Shown one piece after another: positions 45,784-52,881 of a stretch of DNA of 52,881 nt (position 1 is the stretch's first letter; the number at the start of each line of letters is the position of its first letter). The DNA is from Saprospiraceae bacterium (lineage in GTDB: Bacteria; Bacteroidota; Bacteroidia; Chitinophagales; Saprospiraceae). Both the position numbers and the translations under genes were made by a program. The notes under the pieces are model-generated. The model saw only the letters and a list, made by a program, of their open reading frames with translations, did not search any database and was not told the origin of the DNA. The stretch covers positions 1-52,881 of the forward strand of contig JAEUUO010000026.1 in assembly GCA_016787575.1 (NCBI GenBank). Direction: 5' to 3'.

Positions 45784-46251
45784 ATGAAAACCATTTTTTG
45801 CCTTTCGATTTGTATTTTAGTTGGCACTTTAAATCTAAAAGGACAATATGCCATTGATGCTGCTGGAGCTTATTTTAAGAATGGATCCTATTCTGCCTCC
45901 TATTCATTAGGAGAGGTTTCAACAGCAACAATAAGAGGAATCCAATCATCCATTGTTTCTACTTCAGGGGTCATTCAGCCGGATCCATTGACCATAACAG
46001 GAACGAAAGATCCCGGAATTACAACCATTCGGATTTATCCCAATCCGGTGAGCGATGAATTAAAACTTTTGACTGAAAAGATAGATAAGATCTATTATGA
46101 AGTTTATTCGATGCAAGATGTTTTATTATTGCACGGGATGGTCAATGGCCTGTCCGTAAACTTAAATTCTTTGACCTCGGGTATTTACTTGATCAACTTT
46201 AGTTTTGATAATTCGCATCAAAAGCAGGCATTTTTAATTTCCAAATTATAA
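45784..46251 (+). CDS. Small T9SS-sorted secreted protein
   Basis: 155 aa: signal peptide MKTIFCLSICILVGTLNLKGQ, a short segment YFKNGSYSASYSLGEVSTATIRG of a type seen in many Bacteroidota small secreted proteins, and a T9SS sorting domain from IRIYPNPVSDELKL to the end. About half of the protein is the sorting signal. It ends 10 bp before the tail-fibre-like protein gene, so they are probably one transcript and may form a surface complex (inference). Confidence 0.82.
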   Translation: MKTIFCLSICILVGTLNLKGQYAIDAAGAYFKNGSYSASYSLGEVSTATIRGIQSSIVSTSGVIQPDPLTITGTKDPGITTIRIYPNPVSDELKLLTEKIDKIYYEVYSMQDVLLLHGMVNGLSVNLNSLTSGIYLINFSFDNSHQKQAFLISKL

Positions 46252-46261
46252 TTCAATTCCA

Positions 46262-48394
46262 ATGAACCTATTTTCAATTTGTAAATCCAACATCATGCTT
46301 AAACCAATGCAATTTTTAATTTTTTCTATCAGCTTGATAGTTTTAAATAGCAGTGTAGCCCAAATTCCTAAAGGTTTAAATTTTCAAACCATTGTGCGGG
46401 ACAATACGGGCAAACCATTGGTGTCACGAAATGTAAATTTCAAGATTTCAATCTTGCAAGGAGGTGCCAGCGGAACCCTTGTTTATGCAGAAGAGCATCG
46501 GGCGATTACCAATGAATTTGGTTTGGTCAATTTATTACTGGGTTATGGTTTTCCAATAAGCGGCAAATTTGAAATGATAAAGTGGGCAGATGGGAGTTTG
46601 TTTTTAAAAACCGAAATTGATCCAAATGGAGGAATTAATTATGAATTATCCAATGTATCGCCGTTTTTAAGTGTGCCTTATGCTCTTTATTCTGAGAATA
46701 CTCAACTCACTGCGGGTTCAGGAATTTTAATAGAAGGAAATAAAATTAGCAATACCGGAGATCCGGATCCAAATGATGATTTAAAAAATGGTTCTTCTGT
46801 TGGGGGGGATTTATCAGGAACCTTGCCCAATCCGAAAGTGAGTGCATTGCAAAACAGACCCATTATGGATGTGAACCCACTTGCAAACCAAGCTTTGGTT
46901 TGGAATGGAAGTCAATGGCAGCCAACAATAGTAGATACAGATCCAACAAATGATCTAATAATCAATCAAGCTGCAGGAGGTGATTTGAGCGGAAGTTTGC
47001 CCAATCCAAAAGTGGTAAAATTAAACGGATTTCCAATATCGGCAACTGCACCAGATTCCGGCGATGTATTGGTTTTTTCGCAAGGAGAATGGAAACATTT
47101 ACCAATAGGATCTGCGCCATCATCAGGAGTATGGAAACGAAGTGGCAATGATGTTGTGCTGGAAGATCCCATTGGAATTCAAAGGGTCAATGCAGCCAAT
47201 GCATTGGTGCAAACCCAAAATTCCTTTGCAGCATATAAAGGAAGTGACAGTACAGCCGTTTCACCGGTAGGTATCCAATACATTCAAGGGATAGGTGGAA
47301 TGCAAGCACGATCTTTTCAAGGTGCCAATACGCACGTATTGTCTTATGGTAATAAATACCTTTACGGACTAAATAGCTTTACAATTGGAAGTCCTTATGC
47401 AGAATCCGAATATTGGAATAATGATCTAAGCACAAAAGAAATACGAGCTGCATTAAATCCATTTGAATTGCGTTTTGATGTAGCTACACCAGATCGAGGC
47501 GGTTATTATTATGGAACCGGATTTACAATTGATCGTAAAGTCAAAGACTCTCCATTAGAATATGCTGGTGCAGAATTACGAGATAGTTTTTTATATTTCT
47601 ACAGTGGCAATAAAGATTTTGTTGGAATGGATGTGGCAACCAATTATGGCGGTGGGATATTTACGTACGATAAAAATGGAAAGGACCGAATGTATTTTTC
47701 TTCTTTGAATAGCGATCAAACACAACCATACATCGGTTTATTTTCGACTAAAACCAATCGCTCAGTTGCGGAATTGCAAAGTTTTAATTCGGCAGGTGAA
47801 TTTATATTGTATAATTCTAACACCGATCAATATAATATTTACGCTGGTTATTCTACTAACGGACCCAATTATCCATGGTTGGGTATTGGGGATGCAAATG
47901 GAGGAAGTTCGGCTGGTATGTATTTAAGTACGAATGGACTTGGGACAATTTTTGCTGATATAAAAAATTTCAGAATGGATGATCCTGCAGATAAGGATCG
48001 CGAAATATGGTATGCGTGTATAGAAGGTCCAGAGGCAGCCGCCTATGAACGAGGCACCGGACATTTGGTTCAGGGTGAAGTATTTGTTTCTTTTTCGGAT
48101 CACTTTAAAAAAGTAATTAATCCACAATCCATTACTGTACAACTTACCCCCGGATCTGCAGAAACTTTTGGGCTCGCGGTTGTAGAAAAAAATGGTGATG
48201 GATTTCGGGTAAAAGAATTGCAAAAAGGAACAGGTAACTTCAGTTTTGATTGGGAAGTTAAAGCAGTCAGAAAAGGGTATGAATCCTATGAAGTGTATCA
48301 TAAAAAGGAAGCACTAAGAGCTACGCATTCCGAAAAAGGATATGCACCTAAAACCATACACTCCAGTAAAATTCATGAATCTTTGAAACGATAG
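46262..48394 (+). CDS. Secreted tail-fibre-like protein with DLSG repeats
   Basis: 710 aa, with a signal region ending NSSVAQ (an alternative start at Met12 is possible). The N-terminal domain PKGLNFQTIVRDNTGKPLVSRNV is a common Bacteroidota secreted module (about residues 33-145). Two GGDLSGTLPNPKV-type repeats follow, like phage and adhesin fibre shafts. The centre is Gly/Tyr-rich beta sequence. The C-terminal part (EIWYACIEGPEAAAYERGTG to EVKAVRKGYESYEVYH) resembles a fibre-tip domain seen in tail-fibre-like proteins. There is no T9SS sorting domain. It is probably a trimeric surface or secreted fibre; the function is unknown. It follows the small T9SS protein by 10 bp. Confidence 0.75.
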   Translation: MNLFSICKSNIMLKPMQFLIFSISLIVLNSSVAQIPKGLNFQTIVRDNTGKPLVSRNVNFKISILQGGASGTLVYAEEHRAITNEFGLVNLLLGYGFPISGKFEMIKWADGSLFLKTEIDPNGGINYELSNVSPFLSVPYALYSENTQLTAGSGILIEGNKISNTGDPDPNDDLKNGSSVGGDLSGTLPNPKVSALQNRPIMDVNPLANQALVWNGSQWQPTIVDTDPTNDLIINQAAGGDLSGSLPNPKVVKLNGFPISATAPDSGDVLVFSQGEWKHLPIGSAPSSGVWKRSGNDVVLEDPIGIQRVNAANALVQTQNSFAAYKGSDSTAVSPVGIQYIQGIGGMQARSFQGANTHVLSYGNKYLYGLNSFTIGSPYAESEYWNNDLSTKEIRAALNPFELRFDVATPDRGGYYYGTGFTIDRKVKDSPLEYAGAELRDSFLYFYSGNKDFVGMDVATNYGGGIFTYDKNGKDRMYFSSLNSDQTQPYIGLFSTKTNRSVAELQSFNSAGEFILYNSNTDQYNIYAGYSTNGPNYPWLGIGDANGGSSAGMYLSTNGLGTIFADIKNFRMDDPADKDREIWYACIEGPEAAAYERGTGHLVQGEVFVSFSDHFKKVINPQSITVQLTPGSAETFGLAVVEKNGDGFRVKELQKGTGNFSFDWEVKAVRKGYESYEVYHKKEALRATHSEKGYAPKTIHSSKIHESLKR

Positions 48395-48411
48395 GAGCTT
48401 GCATTTGCAAT

Positions 48412-48438
48412 TGTGATTAAAACGATCACAGTCATTTT
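48412..48438 (+). terminator. Weak terminator-like hairpin
   Basis: Stem TGTGAT/ATCACA with a 7-nt loop, followed after GTCA by TTTT, 18 bp after the tail-fibre-like gene. Confidence 0.35.
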
Positions 48439-48525
48439 AAATAATCAGGAATTCAGGAGGCTAGCGATGTTGTATAAAACAGTTTAAAGAATTTCCTATG
48501 TCTTCTCCTATATTTACGGATTAAT

Positions 48526-49341
48526 ATGAGGTCCGTAAAAACAAGCAACAGCCAATTGCCAGATATTTCATTACACAGGCAATTTGACGAAGGATTAATT
48601 AAAAATGCATGGGCGTATCACAAAATATTTTTAAGCCGATCTAAGTTAAAAAGTAACAAACAGAAACAATTCGTTTATTTTATTTCACCGTTTTGTGAAA
48701 TTCCAACTGATCTTATCAAGCTTGCTGGTTTAGTCTTAGTTTTTGATCAAAATTATTTACAACAACATACAGAACACAAAGATGTAATTTTTAATTTTCC
48801 ATTTGTAATGGGGGACTATGCAGCCGTCAAGATAAAATTAAACCAAAGGAACTACATGTTTTTTAAATCGATTTTTCAATTCATTCAATTGGAAATCAAA
48901 AATGAACAGAAACATTCCGGAAAGTTAATAATTTCTGGAATTAACATGTTATTCCTGATAGCATCAAGAATGGCGCCCTCCCGCGAAGTTGAATTTGTTA
49001 ATCATCATTATACTTCATTATTAATCACAAGCCGGTTTAGGTCCTTATTGTTTAAAAATGGAATTCCAATGCAACGGGTACAGGAATATGCAAGTGCTTT
49101 GAATCTGACTCCTAATTATCTGAACCTGGTATTAAAATCGGTCACAGGTAAAAATGCATCTGAACACATTGCTGAAGTAATTATTCTACAGACAAAATAT
49201 TTATTAATTCACACGAAATTATCATTGAAAGAAGTATCAGACAAAATGGGATTTTCAAGTGCAAGCTATTTTACACGCTTCTTTAGAAAGCAAACTGGCT
49301 TTAATCCTTTGGAATGGTTTAACCACCAAATTAGCAAATAG
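48526..49341 (+). CDS. AraC-family transcriptional regulator
   Basis: 271 aa. An N-terminal cupin-like or ligand domain (about residues 1-160) is weakly conserved (FVYFISPFCEIPTDL). The C-terminal AraC double HTH is clear: VQEYASALNLTPNYLNLVLKSVTGKNASEHI, then LSLKEVSDKMGFSSASYFTRFFRKQTGFNPLEW. Such proteins usually respond to a small molecule or stress and activate adjacent genes. The downstream propeller protein starts 71 bp after the stop on the same strand and could be its target. The ligand is unknown. Confidence 0.9.
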   Translation: MRSVKTSNSQLPDISLHRQFDEGLIKNAWAYHKIFLSRSKLKSNKQKQFVYFISPFCEIPTDLIKLAGLVLVFDQNYLQQHTEHKDVIFNFPFVMGDYAAVKIKLNQRNYMFFKSIFQFIQLEIKNEQKHSGKLIISGINMLFLIASRMAPSREVEFVNHHYTSLLITSRFRSLLFKNGIPMQRVQEYASALNLTPNYLNLVLKSVTGKNASEHIAEVIILQTKYLLIHTKLSLKEVSDKMGFSSASYFTRFFRKQTGFNPLEWFNHQISK

Positions 49342-49412
49342 TACATTTTATCGTGAAATATTACTATGTCTACACAAAGTCATCAATTATATTTGTTGAT
49401 GTAATTTAACAT

Positions 49413-50642
49413 TTGATGAAAATATTCCTTGCATTGATTGGTTTTTATTGCTCGAATGTATTTGGGCAATGGGAAGATTTAAAAATTCCGCGGAAGGCTT
49501 TAGTCAATGATATTATTTATGCCGGTAACAGAATTTGTATCGGAAGTTCGGAAGGAATTTTTATGAATCGATATGAAGAGGACACGCAATTTTCGTGGGA
49601 TGAGTTGAGTGCTGGATTTACAGATCCTGATATTCAAGCATTGTGTTCCACGAATTCAATGCTCATAGCAGCAACCAAACGAGAAATCCATATAGCATCC
49701 TTACATGATTTAGTATGGCATCATACTAAAAATGCAATTGATGCAGATCGTATCAATGAATTTGCGTTAGATTATCATTTAAATATTTATGCTGCAACGA
49801 GCAATGGTTTATGGTATTCTGAAGATCATGGTTTGCATTGGAAGCAATTAGCCTTAAATAACATTCCTTTGTTGAGTGTACTGGTGATGCCTGATCAGAC
49901 TAGCTATGTGGTAGGGTCAGATGAAATACATTATGGAGCGATTTATACTGGTTACTTGAAAGATCCAAATCCTAAATTGATCCAAACGAGTTATCACAGC
50001 GTGCTTAAACTGTTTCCAAGCTTTCGAAAAGAAGAAGTTCTTGTTGGTAGCTTTAGTCAAAATCCAAATCAATTTAATGTTAACCTCCTATCAGGTTGGG
50101 ATCAACCAAAACAGCAAAGTCTTGGTTTGCAAAATGCAGCCGTTTCAAGTTTTGAGTTTGGAAAAAATCTCAGTCTGGTTGCAGGTATCCGCGCTTTGGG
50201 AAGCTGGACAGGAACCGTGGGCCCTAAAGGAGTCTATTTCTGTCCTTCCATTAGTTCTCCTAACGTTCAAAATCAATGGTTTGAAATTAATGAAGGGATG
50301 TCAGATGCCAGTGTTGAATGTATGTTTCGAACTGCAGATTACCTCTTTATTGGTACCGAACAGAGAGTTTATCGCAGAAACTTAGAAAACATAACGACCC
50401 ATATTAGCTTGCAGGAGTCAGTGCCAAAAATTATTTATCATGAAAATTCAAATCAACTTGAATTGCATGAGGAATTGGTGGGTAAACTTCTACAGTTGTT
50501 TACTTCTGATGGAAAATTAGTATGCAGTTTTTCTAAAACACGCTCATTAATGCAATTGCCAATGATCCTTCAGCCAGGATTATATTATTGCGCAATCAGC
50601 CTTCCGGAAAGAAATTATTCGGTTTCAGTGCTGATTCACTGA
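49413..50642 (+). CDS. Secreted beta-propeller-like protein with C-terminal sorting-like domain
   Basis: 409 aa with signal peptide ending SNVFGQ. Repeated short segments such as GICIGSSEGIFMNR-type, AATSNGLWYSEDHGLHWKQL and LFIGTEQRVYRR resemble BNR/photosystem-stability-like propeller blades, as in the larger protein at 11716. The last 80 residues (HEELVGKLLQLFTSDGKLV to YSVSVLIH) have the strand pattern of a T9SS sorting domain, but the leading YPNP is missing, so T9SS export is likely but less sure. It lies downstream of the AraC regulator gene. Confidence 0.7.
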   Translation: MMKIFLALIGFYCSNVFGQWEDLKIPRKALVNDIIYAGNRICIGSSEGIFMNRYEEDTQFSWDELSAGFTDPDIQALCSTNSMLIAATKREIHIASLHDLVWHHTKNAIDADRINEFALDYHLNIYAATSNGLWYSEDHGLHWKQLALNNIPLLSVLVMPDQTSYVVGSDEIHYGAIYTGYLKDPNPKLIQTSYHSVLKLFPSFRKEEVLVGSFSQNPNQFNVNLLSGWDQPKQQSLGLQNAAVSSFEFGKNLSLVAGIRALGSWTGTVGPKGVYFCPSISSPNVQNQWFEINEGMSDASVECMFRTADYLFIGTEQRVYRRNLENITTHISLQESVPKIIYHENSNQLELHEELVGKLLQLFTSDGKLVCSFSKTRSLMQLPMILQPGLYYCAISLPERNYSVSVLIH

Positions 50643-50670
50643 TTATAATTTGGAGAATGCATTAAATTTG

Positions 50671-50710
50671 GCACAGTTTTATTACAGTAAGGTAAATCAG
50701 AACACTGTGC
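50671..50710. repeat. 7-bp inverted repeat GCACAGT/ACTGTGC
   Basis: Perfect 7-bp arms separated by 26 bp, with partly matching flanks (AATT on each side). A TAnnTTTG box (TAAATTTG, 50663-50670) abuts the left arm. Possible operator or leader structure for the metzincin gene. Confidence 0.35.
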
Positions 50711-50771
50711 TGAATTAAAGCGGGTGATTAGTTTCTAAGACTTGGTAGATTGATGTAAGAAAAATGGAATT

Positions 50772-50796
50772 CGAACCGAATGCATTGTTCGGTTCG
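50772..50796. repeat. 9-bp stem-loop CGAACCGAA/TTCGGTTCG
   Basis: A perfect 9-bp inverted repeat with a 7-nt loop TGCATTG. There is no T tract after it on either strand, so a simple terminator is unlikely. It lies 91 bp before the metzincin ATG. Confidence 0.55.
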
Positions 50797-50886
50797 CTTC
50801 CAATAATTTATTGTTAAATTACTGAAAACTTATAATTAAGTAAGTGGAACTACCTATTTTACGTTAAATTTTAATATTAATAATAC

Positions 50887-52881
50887 ATGAAATACAAATT
50901 ACTTCTGATTTTAACTCTTTTTATTTCTGGGATGGCGGTTTCTCAATCGGTTGTCTTTAAACCTTTTGAATATCCATTGTCTCATCAAAAATTTTCTTAC
51001 TTAGCTGATTACAGTTTATTGCAGACACAGGTAAGTGATATTCAGAAAATTTTAAACAATACCCAGGGAAATATTTTTAAGCTCATTTTAAGAACTCCCG
51101 AACAAGCATTTCAATTGGAATTGTTTGAATATAATTTAAACAGTACCGATCGTATGCGCACAACAGGGGGATTGGATGCAATCAAACAACTGCCTAAACG
51201 AACAGATCTTCGGACTTTTAAAGGGACCGTAAATGGATTGAATAATTCACTGGTGTCAATGACTATAGCCGATGGTTATTTACACTTGATGATTGATGAT
51301 CGCACCAATCGCTACTTTTTGGATAAAATAGAGGACGTAGATCATATTTTTTCAAGCGAAGAAAATGGTCAGCGTTTTATTTTGTATAAAACCAGTGACG
51401 TACTTCCTGTTCCAGGTGTAAGTTGTGGATCTACTGAGCTCACTAAAAATCTACATCAGGTACAACAACAAGTAAAAGTTACAGGTGTATCCAGAAACCG
51501 GCCGTGCTTAACGCTGTTCATTGGACTTGCTGCCGATTTTAGTATGATTCTTAAACAAGGTGGACCTGCAAATGTGGATAATTTTATGTCAGCGACTTTA
51601 GCGGATGTCCAAACTGTTTTTGACGACGAGTTTGTTTACGAAATCGAGCTTGTTCAATCTGCAACATTTATTGCAGATATGATGGCGACAGACCCATTTA
51701 ATGGAATTACCAATATCAATACCCAACTAACCCGTTTTGGTCAGATCGCCAATATTATATTTTTAGGACAAAATCACGTTGTTGGAACTTGCTGGTCTGC
51801 AAAATATCAATTGCCAGGGACTGTTGGAGTTGCTGATCAACCGGGAATTTGTTTTGCAACGAAATACAATGTTTGTAGTTGCTTTGCACCAGGTCAAGGG
51901 ACTCAGGCGCTTTATTTAACATTGCAAGCGCATAATTTAGGGCATAATTTTAATTGCATTCACGATAGACCGGGTGGTGGTACCATCATGGATGGTGCAA
52001 GCTTGGCAAATACCAGTGTGATTTGGAGCTTCCTTTCTAAAGACGCAGTAAAAGATTTTATTGAAATGCAAGGCCTTGCCGGTGCTTGCATGCCTTTTTG
52101 CCCGGGTTCCGGCATACCAATGCCAGATTTTACATCAGATAAAGTTTACGGGTGTCAACCAATGGTTGTAAGATTTCAAGACAATTCTTCGAATGCTTCC
52201 GATTTAAAATGGTCCTTCCCAGGAGGTACTCCCGGAACTTCAACCGATAAAAATCCGGTAGTTGTTTATCTGGTTGCTGGAAAATACGAAGTATCTCTGG
52301 AAGCAAGTAACTCCAGATGCAAAATGTCTGTTACAAAATTAAATTATATTGAAGTCAATGATAAACCCGCCCCTAATTTCAATTATGGAATAAATGGAAA
52401 GGAAGTATTCTTTACAGATTATTCTGCAAGAGGGGTAGAATACTTCTGGGATTTTGGAGATGGCGAAACCAGTGAAGAACAAAATCCGATTCACGTTTTT
52501 GATCGTGATACGTGTTATAATGTAAAACTTACCGTGGTCAATGATTGTGGATCAAATTCCATTACTAAAAAGGTGTGCGTGGTGAGTTTGCCGGTTGCTG
52601 ATTTTGATGCAGATACCACTGCAGGCTGTGCACCAAAAATTATTAAATTCATAGACAAGTCTACTAACAATGTAAAGAAATGGGAATGGTTGTTTACAGG
52701 AGGCAATCCATCAGTTTCGTTTTTACAAAATCCGATTGTGCGTTATGACAATCCGGGAACGTATGATGTTAAGTTGACCGTTTACAGTTCGTCATCAAAC
52801 AACAAGCTGACAAAGAAATTATACATTACGATAGATAGTTTGCCGGATGCAGAAATTTCAAATTCACTCAATGGAAGCATC
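50887..52881 (+). CDS. Metzincin-like secreted protein with PKD domains (3' truncated by window; catalytic Glu absent)
   Basis: Open frame of 665 codons from ATG 50887 to the window end. Signal peptide MKYKLLLILTLFISGMAVSQ. Residues of about 25-160 resemble a reprolysin-type propeptide. The metzincin domain covers about residues 200-400: the zinc motif reads H349-N-L-G-H353-N-F-N-C-I-H359-D, keeping all three His ligands but with Asn350 where the catalytic Glu should be and Asn356 where Gly is usual. A Met-turn-like TIMDG follows. Three PKD-type domains follow from about residue 413 (ADF, FWDFGDGET and WEWLFTGG motifs). More PKD domains and a T9SS sorting domain probably lie beyond the window. 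The enzyme may be inactive. Confidence 0.85.
   Translation, partial: MKYKLLLILTLFISGMAVSQSVVFKPFEYPLSHQKFSYLADYSLLQTQVSDIQKILNNTQGNIFKLILRTPEQAFQLELFEYNLNSTDRMRTTGGLDAIKQLPKRTDLRTFKGTVNGLNNSLVSMTIADGYLHLMIDDRTNRYFLDKIEDVDHIFSSEENGQRFILYKTSDVLPVPGVSCGSTELTKNLHQVQQQVKVTGVSRNRPCLTLFIGLAADFSMILKQGGPANVDNFMSATLADVQTVFDDEFVYEIELVQSATFIADMMATDPFNGITNINTQLTRFGQIANIIFLGQNHVVGTCWSAKYQLPGTVGVADQPGICFATKYNVCSCFAPGQGTQALYLTLQAHNLGHNFNCIHDRPGGGTIMDGASLANTSVIWSFLSKDAVKDFIEMQGLAGACMPFCPGSGIPMPDFTSDKVYGCQPMVVRFQDNSSNASDLKWSFPGGTPGTSTDKNPVVVYLVAGKYEVSLEASNSRCKMSVTKLNYIEVNDKPAPNFNYGINGKEVFFTDYSARGVEYFWDFGDGETSEEQNPIHVFDRDTCYNVKLTVVNDCGSNSITKKVCVVSLPVADFDADTTAGCAPKIIKFIDKSTNNVKKWEWLFTGGNPSVSFLQNPIVRYDNPGTYDVKLTVYSSSSNNKLTKKLYITIDSLPDAEISNSLNGSI

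Noticed and set aside
46262..48394. A prophage tail module
   Set aside because: The protein has a signal peptide and a secreted Bacteroidota module, and no other phage structural, lysis or integrase genes are nearby.

Overview
The window comes from an AT-rich member of the Bacteroidota, most likely a Saprospiria-like lineage (the lineage is inferred). At least ten proteins end in a type IX secretion system (T9SS) sorting domain with the YPNP-type motif. Many promoters match the Bacteroidota -7 box TAnnTTTG. Purine-rich Shine-Dalgarno sites are largely absent. Domain types common in this group are present: SprB-like repeats, dockerin-type modules, DUF6588, OmpA with thrombospondin-3 repeats, and S46 peptidase.

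Layout. 1-4931: end of a dockerin/cohesin-like T9SS protein, then a secreted M36 metallopeptidase. 4957-11573: mostly minus strand, with a DUF4403-like lipoprotein, acetyl-CoA synthetase, a membrane fatty-acid hydroxylase/sterol desaturase-like protein, a four-helix membrane protein (plus strand), a lipoprotein and a DUF6588-like protein. 11716-18208: plus strand, with a giant BNR/sortilin-like propeller with SprB-like repeats, a DUF3667 protein and a DPP11-type S46 dipeptidyl peptidase. 18211-25863: minus strand. Its core is a probable efp-accB-accC-ABC exporter-T9SS protein operon, preceded by an OmpA/TSP3 porin and a short asparaginase-like protein. 26173-32344: a T9SS protein, a YkuK-like protein, a DUF255 thioredoxin-like lipoprotein with a PlsC acyltransferase, a low-complexity repeat tract and an exported MsrA-MsrB fusion. 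32540-38931: three tandem secreted CE1/PHB-depolymerase-like esterases, divergent from a TPR histidine kinase/response regulator pair. 38932-40538: a gene-poor eroded region holding an initiator tRNA gene, a clearly decayed TlpA-like thioredoxin gene and a second decayed frame. 40539-52881: an outer-membrane barrel, a DUF1295 membrane protein, a secreted heparinase-like lyase, a small T9SS protein with a tail-fibre-like protein, an AraC regulator, a propeller protein, and the start of a metzincin/PKD protein cut by the window end.

How the genes fit together. The window combines housekeeping genes (lipid synthesis, EF-P, acetate activation) with a large secreted hydrolytic set (peptidases, esterases, polysaccharide lyase, adhesin-like proteins). 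This suits a surface-attached organism feeding on polymers. The most interesting signals are: (i) two copies of the palindrome ACCCT-AA-AGGGT, each exactly 24 bp from the -7 box of the divergent esterase and kinase promoters; (ii) a metzincin whose zinc motif has Asn in place of the catalytic Glu; (iii) an eroded locus beside the initiator tRNA, with a partial copy of the tRNA 3' end. I did not find an obvious defence island, CRISPR array or complete mobile element.
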